Below, one piece after another: positions 1 to 5,524 of a stretch of DNA of 17,078 nt. The stretch comes from JBBSWA01 sp038046485 (lineage in GTDB: Archaea; Nanobdellota; Nanobdellia; Woesearchaeales; SM23-78). The stretch covers positions 1 to 17,078 of the forward strand of contig JBBSWA010000061.1 in the NCBI GenBank assembly GCA_038046485.1, written 5' to 3'. Numbering within the stretch: the stretch's first letter is position 1; the number at the start of each line of letters is the position of its first letter. Position numbers and translations under genes: made by a program. The notes under the pieces are model-generated. The model was not told the origin of the DNA. It saw nothing but the letters and a program-made list of their open reading frames with translations, and searched no databases.

Positions 1-362
1 CTGAGAAAGGCAATGTATGTGTTGCTGGAGATGCAGCCACTCAAGTGAAAGCGACTACAGGGGGAGGTATCATTGCAAGTATGGTTGCTGGCTGTGCCTT
101 TGCTGAACACGTACAAACGGGTAAAAGCTATGAGAAACTCTGGCGCAAAAAAATCGGAAGGGACCTCTGGCTGCATCTTAAGATGAGAGAAGTCATGGAC
201 CGATTTAACGAGAAGGATTGGAACTCCTTTGTGGAAGCCTTCCAGAAACCCGAGCTGAAAAAAGCGTTGGAAGAAGAAAGCCGAGATGAACCGGTGAAGC
301 TGTTGATAAAGATTATGATGCATAAGCCGAGTTTGGCATTGCTGGCTAGAAAGCTTTTCTGA
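1..362 (+). CDS. Geranylgeranyl reductase family protein, C-terminal part (5' end outside window)
   Basis: The frame is open from base 3 to a TGA at 360-362, so only about 119 C-terminal codons are present. Near the edge it reads VAGDAATQVKATTGGGI, the late FAD-binding signature of the geranylgeranyl reductase family: a GD motif contacting the flavin, then a Gly-rich turn. In archaea these flavoproteins saturate the isoprenoid chains of archaeol-type membrane lipids. The remaining ~85 residues are helical and basic, as in the C-terminal domain of the family. A GTG at 45 is an internal valine of this motif, not a start. The exact substrate (free lipid precursor or another isoprenoid) cannot be judged from this part. 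The family call is confident; the specific role is inferred from the archaeal context. Confidence 0.85.
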   Translation, partial: EKGNVCVAGDAATQVKATTGGGIIASMVAGCAFAEHVQTGKSYEKLWRKKIGRDLWLHLKMREVMDRFNEKDWNSFVEAFQKPELKKALEEESRDEPVKLLIKIMMHKPSLALLARKLF

Positions 363-387
363 CAATACCTTTGTTTTTGGTAACACC

Positions 388-397
388 TTTATAATTA
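388..397 (+). promoter_or_regulatory. TATA box of the 417 gene, leaderless
   Basis: TTTATAATTA is centred about 24-25 bases before the ATG at 417, and no Shine-Dalgarno sequence lies between. This is the spacing expected if transcription starts at or next to the start codon. Confidence 0.55.
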
Positions 398-416
398 AGG
401 CAATACTCTCTTAGAA

Positions 417-962
417 ATGCCACTTGATAAGCAACAACAAGCCTCATTCCGAAAGGCGATTCGATTGGGGGCTGTACTTCAGAGAGAGCATCCTTCTATT
501 GTTAATGACTATGGACAAGGGGAATCTCGAAGAGAAATTGTTCAAGAAAAAGGGTTAGCTGCCCTTTATGAAGTTCCTGAATGGTTGGCTGTAGAATCCA
601 TCACGTATACTATACGTGGATACGATGGTAGATATGGTGGAGATCCCTACCCCGGCCTCATCAATGATGAATCTGAACTGGAACGTCTAGCTTCTCAACA
701 CCGCGCTTATGGCTCTCGCTTGCGAACTGCTCCCTACTCAGTCCGAGGCAAAAAGTGCACGCCTTGGAGTGATGATGAACTCCGATACTTAGTGAAGCGA
801 TCTACAGAACGGGCTTCTAACCAAGAGATTACAGATGAACTGAACACAACATTTCACAGAAGTGTAGCTGTGAGAACAATAAATACTGTGTATCATCAGA
901 GATACAATCTGTGTAGGCCTGATAGCTCTCTTCTCAAAAATCTTCTTACAGAATCGCCCTGA
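417..962 (+). CDS. Putative DNA-binding protein with C-terminal Myb/SANT-like helix-turn-helix
   Basis: A 181-residue basic protein. Residues about 115-165 (PWSDDELRYLVKRS, then QEITDELN, then RTINTVYHQRYN) have the three-helix spacing of a Myb/SANT-like fold: a Trp near helix 1, an acidic DDEL stretch, and a basic recognition helix. Residues about 25-60 (an IVNDYGQGESRREIV-type segment) look like a second small helix-turn-helix. It could be a small transcription factor, but no target is visible. The ATG at 417 is supported by the TATA box at 388-397. The 3' end overlaps the convergent HIT gene by 17 bases (946-962), so the two mRNAs are complementary at their ends. The fold is inferred from pattern only. 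Confidence 0.6.
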   Translation: MPLDKQQQASFRKAIRLGAVLQREHPSIVNDYGQGESRREIVQEKGLAALYEVPEWLAVESITYTIRGYDGRYGGDPYPGLINDESELERLASQHRAYGSRLRTAPYSVRGKKCTPWSDDELRYLVKRSTERASNQEITDELNTTFHRSVAVRTINTVYHQRYNLCRPDSSLLKNLLTESP

Positions 963-1338
963 TCTTATCCGCCACTTGCTTTAATTCTTCTGCCGTAACC
1001 TGAGGACCGCCATCAAAAGTGAAATGCTTTCCACGATAGAACGGGTGAAGGCGCACGTGAGCGTGATCCACAGCAAAGCCTTCCAATACCAAACAAGTTC
1101 TATTGCAGTTGAGTGCCTCGTCCAACTTTTTACCAATCTTTTTTGTGACCTTTAAGATATCTGTATAATCTTCTTCAGGCATGTCGAAGAGATAACTAGA
1201 GAAATGCTTCTTTGGAATAACCAACGTCTGCCCCTCTGTACCTGGGTGTATGTCTAAGAAAGCTACATGTTTAGAGTCTTCGTACACCTTCTCCGCTGGA
1301 ATTTCCCCTGCTACGATCCTGCAAAAAAGACAATCTAT
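946..1338 (-). CDS. HIT family (histidine triad) nucleotide hydrolase; apparent AUA start
   Basis: HIT proteins hydrolyse nucleoside phosphoramidates, dinucleoside polyphosphates or similar. The histidine triad region reads VDHAHVRLHPFY. Against the usual H-x-H-x-H-x-x pattern, the first two His are present (H92 and the catalytic-position H94 in a 130-residue numbering) and the third is replaced by Arg, with another His two residues on. The first ATG/GTG/TTG-type start is GTG at 1287 (113 residues). However, the reading frame continues upstream through CLFCRIVAGEIPAEKVY, the standard HIT N-terminus with its CxxC zinc pair (C3, C6). In that extension the only plausible initiator is ATA at 1336-1338, placed 25.5 bases from the TATA centre at 1361-1366. 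The family call is secure; the start is uncertain (AUA initiation, or a G-to-A change in the genome or assembly). Confidence 0.85.
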   Translation of the reverse strand: MDCLFCRIVAGEIPAEKVYEDSKHVAFLDIHPGTEGQTLVIPKKHFSSYLFDMPEEDYTDILKVTKKIGKKLDEALNCNRTCLVLEGFAVDHAHVRLHPFYRGKHFTFDGGPQVTAEELKQVADKIRAIL

Positions 1339-1360
1339 ACTCCTTTTAAAAAAGATGAAC

Positions 1361-1366
1361 TTTATA
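1361..1366 (-). promoter_or_regulatory. TATA box of the HIT gene
   Basis: TATAAA on the minus strand lies just past the stop of the 1370-2098 gene. Its centre is 25.5 bases from the ATA at 1338, the same spacing seen at leaderless ATG genes in this window. It therefore supports initiation at 1338 rather than at the GTG at 1287. Confidence 0.5.
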
Positions 1367-1369
1367 TGT

Positions 1370-2098
1370 TTAACTGCTCACGGTCTGGCGAATTACACTG
1401 AACGTGAGACTGTTTTTTTCCGAACACTTGCCATCACACGCTACAAACTTCTTCCAACCCTCAGAGATTGCGGGTTTGTTTAAAGAAGTAATCTGCTTGT
1501 TCGCCTTATCCAAAGCTTCTGAGAAACGAATCGTATTATCTGAACCCCAATACTTATTGGCGGTTAAAATGTTCATGATTAAGTTTCCCACAACATATCC
1601 ATCTCGATCTCCTTCGATGGCCACCGTCAAGATGAGCTGCATAAAATCCTTGTCTAAACACGTCTTTGCAAGGCATAGTGCCGTTGTTTCCCATTGTTCT
1701 TGAATATTATCCGAGCCAATTTGTCTGATGTCTTGATTGATGATGTTTACTAACTCGACTTGCTTTAAGATGTCCTTGCCCACGATATCTCTAAGATCCA
1801 AGATGTGTAAAATTAATGTGTCATATGCAAAACGCGTCTGTTCAATGGATAAAGATTCTTGCGAACTTTTAGACCCTGTAACTGCTCCAGTTGTTTTCTT
1901 CGTGTCTGAAGTTGAACGGGGCCCTTTTGAAATTTGTCCATTTGCTGGGGTGTCAGAGCCGTCTAAACCCTTTGCTAGGTCTGCAATTGTTTTGCCCGTT
2001 ACCGTAATGTCTTTATGGCCCAACATCCAATAACCGCCCATGGCAAGAAGACCTAAAACTGCAATTACCACCACACCCAAGACCAATCCCTTAATCAT
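1370..2098 (-). CDS. Membrane-anchored protein of unknown function
   Basis: 242 residues, not recognised. Residues 4-25 form one hydrophobic helix (GLVLGVVVIAVLGLLAMGGY) after a Lys, so it is either an N-terminal anchor or an uncleaved signal. Residues about 45-85 are a Ser/Thr/Gly/Lys linker. From ~85 on the protein is a mainly helical domain. Two close cysteine pairs, C142/C147 and C221/C225, could form disulfides or bind a metal. The start is set by the TATA box at 2121-2126, 25.5 bases upstream. The stop at 1370 sits 31 bases before the HIT start, and the HIT gene has its own TATA box, so the two genes are probably not strictly one operon. The soluble domain may face outside the cell; orientation is an inference. 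Confidence 0.7.
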   Translation of the reverse strand: MIKGLVLGVVVIAVLGLLAMGGYWMLGHKDITVTGKTIADLAKGLDGSDTPANGQISKGPRSTSDTKKTTGAVTGSKSSQESLSIEQTRFAYDTLILHILDLRDIVGKDILKQVELVNIINQDIRQIGSDNIQEQWETTALCLAKTCLDKDFMQLILTVAIEGDRDGYVVGNLIMNILTANKYWGSDNTIRFSEALDKANKQITSLNKPAISEGWKKFVACDGKCSEKNSLTFSVIRQTVSS

Positions 2099-2120
2099 TT
2101 TACCACTCTAGAAGAGAAGG

Positions 2121-2126
2121 TATATA
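2121..2126 (-). promoter_or_regulatory. TATA box of the 2098 gene, leaderless
   Basis: TATATA, within GGTATATATGCC, is centred 25.5 bases from the ATG at 2098 on the minus strand. No ribosome binding site lies between them. Confidence 0.55.
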
Positions 2127-2142
2127 TGCCTTGCGATTTTAT

Positions 2143-2205
2143 CAAAAATTGTCAGGGTATTCCTTCTTTAGGCAAAGGATAAAAGGCTTTTTCTGTCAAT
2201 TTTTG
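2143..2205. repeat. Inverted repeat in the 138-bp gap after the glycosyltransferase gene
   Basis: CAAAAATTGTCAG (2143-2155) pairs with CTGTCAATTTTTG (2193-2205) with a single central mismatch around a 37-base loop. The loop itself contains a small CTTT-AGGC-AAAG hairpin. It lies just downstream of the 2237-2953 stop and upstream of the next promoter, so a role in ending or protecting the operon mRNA is possible. Nothing else is visible in this gap apart from the TATA box at 2121. Confidence 0.3.
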
Positions 2206-2236
2206 GAAAATACTTCGCCTTTTAGGTCAAAGATAT

Positions 2237-2953
2237 TTAACTCACCACTTTTCTAAACACGTACTGTTTTGCAATTCGAAAACCAGCCAAAAGACCCTTG
2301 CCACCTTGGCCTTTTTCAATGGTCTCATCGGTATAACGCACCGTGATGGGAAGCTCTATGAATCGCAATTTTTTCTTGGCAATCTGCTCTAAGATTTCTG
2401 TGGCGTGCGCCATGCGATCCTGCGTGATTTCAATGGCCTTTGCTGCATGACGGTTCATGGCCCGCAAACCGCTTTGTGAATCTGAAAACCAGGTTCGCGT
2501 AAATATGTAATTGAACACCCTTCCTCCTTTCAAAAATACCTGCCGAATTGCAAATACCAGGTGATTCAAGGGATTCTTGATTTTGATTTCCATTTTCTTT
2601 CCTAGATACCTACTCCCTAAGGATATATCATACTCTTTTTTTTCTACTGCCTGAATGAGACCCTTTAGATCACTTGCCAAAAATTGGCCGTCAGCATCAA
2701 AGGTCACAACGATATCAGCGTTTTGATCTAATGCGTATTCAATTCCCGTTCGCAATGCAGCGCCTTGCCCTCGATTGATGATGTGCTGCAATACAATAAC
2801 TCCTGCCTTTTTTGCCTTTTCGACGGTATGATCTCTTGATTCATCGTCCACTACAACGATATTCTTATAGCCATGTTTTTTTAGATCTTGAATGGTACTT
2901 GAAATGTTCTTCTCCTCGTTAAACGCAGGAACCACGATCCAGATTCTATTCAT
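2237..2953 (-). CDS. Family 2 glycosyltransferase, polyprenyl-phosphate glycosyltransferase-like
   Basis: 238 residues from the ATG at 2953; an upstream in-frame start at 3001 would run into the preceding gene. GT-A fold signs in order: VPAFNEEKNI (9-18), VVVDDESRDHT (33-43), NRGQGAALRTG (60-70), the metal/nucleotide-sugar motif FDADGQF (85-91) and DSQSGLRAM (158-166). This pattern matches the dolichyl-phosphate mannosyltransferase / ArnC-like branch, which moves a sugar from a nucleotide donor to a polyprenyl phosphate at the inner membrane face. It has no C-terminal membrane spans, so it is the short, soluble-type form. GGTGAG just before the ATG is the ribosome binding site. The ATG overlaps the stop of the preceding transporter gene by 4 bases, so the two are translationally coupled. 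Sugar and lipid identity cannot be seen. Confidence 0.88.
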   Translation of the reverse strand: MNRIWIVVPAFNEEKNISSTIQDLKKHGYKNIVVVDDESRDHTVEKAKKAGVIVLQHIINRGQGAALRTGIEYALDQNADIVVTFDADGQFLASDLKGLIQAVEKKEYDISLGSRYLGKKMEIKIKNPLNHLVFAIRQVFLKGGRVFNYIFTRTWFSDSQSGLRAMNRHAAKAIEITQDRMAHATEILEQIAKKKLRFIELPITVRYTDETIEKGQGGKGLLAGFRIAKQYVFRKVVS

Positions 2954-3291
2954 AGTCTCACCAGGCAAATCCCTAATATGATGAGCGCAATTCCCCACCA
3001 CTTGAACTTATTCATCTTTTCTCCTAGCTTGGATACTGATAAAATGCACACACCAATGTAGGTCAAACTTGTCAAGGGGTATAATACAGAAAGCTCACCA
3101 AATTTAAGCGAAGTAATGAAAAAAATCGAACTTACACCATAGAAAGCAACCCCGATCATCAACTTAAAATTCGTAAGTTGACTTAGGAGATCCTTACTCA
3201 AGTGTTTCGAACCCTTCTTCAAGTACAATGCCCCATAACTGCCGAAAAAGGAAGCAATGACTACCAATAAAATGGCAAAGGAGCTAGTCAT
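2950..3291 (-). CDS. EamA/EmrE-like half transporter, second of pair (possible lipid-linked sugar flippase subunit)
   Basis: 113 residues with four predicted membrane helices (about 5-24, 43-62, 69-87, 95-113). The motif FGELSVLYPLTSL between helices 3 and 4 is characteristic of small EamA/SMR-type proteins such as the ArnE/ArnF flippase subunits. It overlaps the first half gene (3284-3291) and the glycosyltransferase (2950-2953), so all three are one operon. The G-rich stretch before the ATG (GGTGGGGGG) serves as the ribosome binding site and lies inside the upstream gene. A heterodimeric flippase for the glycosyltransferase product is inferred from the neighbours; a multidrug or metabolite exporter is the alternative. 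Confidence 0.75.
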   Translation of the reverse strand: MTSSFAILLVVIASFFGSYGALYLKKGSKHLSKDLLSQLTNFKLMIGVAFYGVSSIFFITSLKFGELSVLYPLTSLTYIGVCILSVSKLGEKMNKFKWWGIALIILGICLVRL

Positions 3292-3658
3292 GATTTGCCC
3301 CCCACCCCATGGAACTCACGCCTACCAGAATGCAGGCCACTCCTGCCCAATTCAACAGTGAGACTTGCTCGTGTAAAAAGTAGATGGATAAAGACATCAC
3401 CCACACAAAACCTAGGGCGACTAATGGATATAACGTGCTTAGTTCACCATATTTTAATGCGACGATCAATAAGACGGCTCCGACCCCATACACAATACAA
3501 CCCCCTATTAGATAGTAGTTTGTGATGAGTGCCCAGAAACTAAACTCTAACTTGGCTGAGCCCCACTTTAATAACAACTGCCCCAAGGCGGTTAACAAGG
3601 TACAAACGAGCGTGATGAAAATGGCAAAAGTCTCCGTGCGCTTGGGTTTACTCTTCAT
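3284..3658 (-). CDS. EamA/EmrE-like half transporter, first of pair
   Basis: 124 residues with a basic cytoplasmic N-terminus (KSKPKRTE) and four predicted membrane helices. It is clearly paralogous to the next gene: it has YGELSTLYPLVALGFVW where the partner has FGELSVLYPLTSLTYI. Single-domain EamA proteins of this size normally act as dimers, and two adjacent, diverged, overlapping copies suggest an obligate heterodimer in the style of ArnE/ArnF. It is first in the operon with the partner transporter and the family 2 glycosyltransferase. A TATA-like stretch lies at 3683-3690, and AAGGTT just before the ATG is a weak ribosome binding site. Substrate unknown. Confidence 0.75.
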   Translation of the reverse strand: MKSKPKRTETFAIFITLVCTLLTALGQLLLKWGSAKLEFSFWALITNYYLIGGCIVYGVGAVLLIVALKYGELSTLYPLVALGFVWVMSLSIYFLHEQVSLLNWAGVACILVGVSSMGWGANHD

Positions 3659-3682
3659 TTTTAACCTTAGAGCTCAAGTTGT

Positions 3683-3690
3683 TTTTTAAA
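3683..3690 (-). promoter_or_regulatory. TATA box of the transporter/glycosyltransferase operon
   Basis: TTTAAAAA on the minus strand is centred about 28 bases from the ATG at 3658, giving a leader of a few bases at most. It sits about 38 bases from the opposite-facing TATA box at 3721, so the two divergent genes have separate promoters. Confidence 0.4.
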
Positions 3691-3720
3691 GGTTTCCTAA
3701 ATAGTTGCATCGACGAAACC

Positions 3721-3728
3721 TTTAAATA
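3721..3728 (+). promoter_or_regulatory. TATA box of the 3751 gene, leaderless
   Basis: TTTAAATA is centred 26.5 bases before the ATG at 3751, with no ribosome binding site at the usual distance. Confidence 0.55.
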
Positions 3729-3750
3729 CTGCGTTTCCATGGCTTAAGGT

Positions 3751-4611
3751 ATGAGTTGGCAGCGGCACGAACCCTGGATTTTCTTAAGCTTGATGCTGCT
3801 CTTTAGTCTTTTGATCATCCGGGTCCTACCCTCCACAGGAGATGCGGTTAAACCCCTTCCCGGTACCTTAGCTCATCCTCCTCATGTCATTGACTATCGG
3901 GATGCGTGGAAAAACTCCCTTTCCGATGCTCCTGCCTCAAGTATGCAAGGAGACCTTGTTTTCGTTCGAAACGGCTACTATGTCTTTGAAGATGGAAGTT
4001 ATGTTACCGATGCCAATGGCAACCTGGTTTCCGCTGTACCTCATGTTCATACGGATTCCATTACCGGAAATGTGGTTTATGAAGAGCCCAATGCCCAAGA
4101 TTATCAACCCCAACTTGTCCACCTTCAGTATTCTCCTATTGTTGAAACCTGCCGGGATTCTGACAAGACCCGGGGCAGCATTTCAAATGAAAACCCGCTG
4201 GATGGACACAATAGCTACTTCCAACCTGGCATTGTCACCATGGACGTACTACGACAACGTGTCCTTGGCGAAGCTGTTCTTTCTCAGGACATTATCCACG
4301 GAGTTCAACTCCAAGATCGATGCTACAGTGCAAAAAATCTAGGCTATGAAACTCAACCCTCCTATCGTGGAGTCGTCTTTGAAGCGAATTGTGCGGCTCT
4401 CAAAGGACTTAAGAATGGGTACATTACTCAAGCGGTTGAACACGCCCTTGCTGAGGATGCTGCGTCGGATGCTGATTTATCCTTCCTCAAGAAGTTTTAC
4501 ACTGCTCAATTTTGCCAGAAAAGCACTTCTTTAATCACCAGTGGAAGCGCTCAAACAGTCGTTCAATACGTAGCCTGCGGCCGAGAAGGCACTCAAGGCT
4601 ACTGCCAATAA
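3751..4611 (+). CDS. Secreted or membrane-anchored six-cysteine protein, unknown function
   Basis: 286 residues, not recognised. Residues 8-26 (PWIFLSLMLLFSLLIIRVL) form an N-terminal membrane helix, so the rest is probably outside the cell. Residues about 66-112 look like short beta strands with repeated Asp/Asn/Gly turns (DLVFVRNGYYVFEDGSYV, then DANGNLVSAV, then DSITGNVVYEE), similar to a small beta hairpin repeat. The second half is more helical. All six cysteines lie in the exported part (C134, C191, C214, C255, C276, C285), an even number compatible with three disulfides. The TATA box at 3721 fixes the start. A 26-residue membrane microprotein follows three bases after the stop and is likely co-transcribed. 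Confidence 0.7.
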   Translation: MSWQRHEPWIFLSLMLLFSLLIIRVLPSTGDAVKPLPGTLAHPPHVIDYRDAWKNSLSDAPASSMQGDLVFVRNGYYVFEDGSYVTDANGNLVSAVPHVHTDSITGNVVYEEPNAQDYQPQLVHLQYSPIVETCRDSDKTRGSISNENPLDGHNSYFQPGIVTMDVLRQRVLGEAVLSQDIIHGVQLQDRCYSAKNLGYETQPSYRGVVFEANCAALKGLKNGYITQAVEHALAEDAASDADLSFLKKFYTAQFCQKSTSLITSGSAQTVVQYVACGREGTQGYCQ

Positions 4612-4613
4612 AA

Positions 4614-4694
4614 ATGGAAGACACCACAACCCTAAAAGCCGTTGTTGCTATCATAGTTATTGCAGCGATTGTGGCTGTTGTACTTAGGTACTGA
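4614..4694 (+). CDS. 26-residue single-span membrane microprotein
   Basis: ATG at 4614, only two bases after the stop of the six-cysteine protein gene, and TGA at 4692-4694. The product is MEDTTTLKAVVAIIVIAAI followed by VAVVLRY: an acidic hydrophilic head, one 16-18 residue helix rich in Ala/Val/Ile, and a basic end. A longer frame entering from 4512 exists, but its upstream part is only the shadow of the preceding gene. The clean membrane-helix composition and tight coupling argue for a real gene; the small size means chance cannot be excluded. It may be a partner of the upstream exported protein. Confidence 0.5.
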   Translation: MEDTTTLKAVVAIIVIAAIVAVVLRY

Positions 4695-4787
4695 GGGTAT
4701 TCTAAGAAATAACCACTCTTTTCCTGTTTTAGTGCTGCTTGCTATAAACTCTTTATTTAAATGACTGCAGGAATGATCTCAATAAGA

Positions 4788-4795
4788 TTTATATA
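4788..4795 (+). promoter_or_regulatory. TATA box of the 4818 reductase gene, leaderless
   Basis: TTTATATA is centred 26.5 bases before the ATG at 4818. The gap 4695-4817 holds nothing else that I can identify. Confidence 0.6.
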
Positions 4796-4817
4796 TCCTG
4801 CTCGTTAGCGGTCTTTT

Positions 4818-5516
4818 ATGCCTCTTTCTCGTCCGGTAACCACTCTGTTCATGCTTATGTCCTTAGATGGTAAGATCTCAACTGGAGATCAGGATATACT
4901 CGATGTGGATAAAGATTTTCCCAAGATCAAAGGAGTGCGTGAAGGCCTTTACCAATACTATGACTTGGAAAGGCACACTGACATTTACTCATTCAATACT
5001 GGAAGAGTCCAAGCAAAAATAGGGATCAATACGCGGAAGGGTTCTGTACAGAAGATCCCTGTTCGTTTTATCCTCATTGATAACAAACCTCACTTGAGAG
5101 CAAGTGGAATCGAATACTTTCTCAAACGAGGCAAAATGCTTTACATCGTCACGACAAATCCTAGGCACCCTGCTTTTAAAATAAAAAATCCTGAATTAAA
5201 AATTCTTTATTACCCAAGAAGGATTGATTTCAAAAACTTGTTTAATCGATTCAAGAAAGAGTTTGGTGTCAAACGTATCACTCTCCAGTCTGGAGGCACG
5301 CTTAATGCTGTGCTGCTTCGCGAAGGACTTATCGATCGCATTTCAGTCGTAGTAGCGCCGATCCTGATCGGCGGAAAAAACACTTCCACTCTGATTGACG
5401 GAGAATCGTTACACACGCTAAACGACTTAAGACTTGTTAAACCTTTGAAATTGCAACAGTGTAAAAAACTAAAGAATTCCTACCTGCACTTGATCTATAA
5501 AGTCTTGAACACTTGA
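4818..5516 (+). CDS. RibD C-terminal / dihydrofolate reductase-fold reductase (ArfC-like)
   Basis: 232 residues, the normal size for a stand-alone RibD-C domain protein. Signatures: MSLDGKIST near the start (14-22), LQSGGTLNAVLLREGLID (156-173) and PILIGGKNTSTLIDG (181-195); these form the NADPH and substrate pocket in the family. In archaea the family includes the NADPH-dependent 2,5-diamino-6-(5-phosphoribosylamino)pyrimidin-4-one reductase of riboflavin synthesis. No other riboflavin gene is nearby, so another reductase role is possible. The family's usual EGGGTLN is QSGGTLN here. The TATA box fixes the start. The stop lies 8 bases from the end of the convergent debranching-enzyme gene. 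Confidence 0.82.
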   Translation: MPLSRPVTTLFMLMSLDGKISTGDQDILDVDKDFPKIKGVREGLYQYYDLERHTDIYSFNTGRVQAKIGINTRKGSVQKIPVRFILIDNKPHLRASGIEYFLKRGKMLYIVTTNPRHPAFKIKNPELKILYYPRRIDFKNLFNRFKKEFGVKRITLQSGGTLNAVLLREGLIDRISVVVAPILIGGKNTSTLIDGESLHTLNDLRLVKPLKLQQCKKLKNSYLHLIYKVLNT

Positions 5517-5524
5517 TCGAGTCT

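Noticed and set aside
1250..2033. Plus-strand ORFs at 1250-1483, 1404-1703 and 1737-2033
   Set aside because: They are antisense to the HIT and membrane-protein genes, have no promoter or ribosome binding site, and show non-protein-like composition.
4512..4613. Longer version of the microprotein starting at 4512
   Set aside because: The upstream part is a basic shadow frame of the six-cysteine protein gene; the membrane peptide begins at the ATG at 4614.
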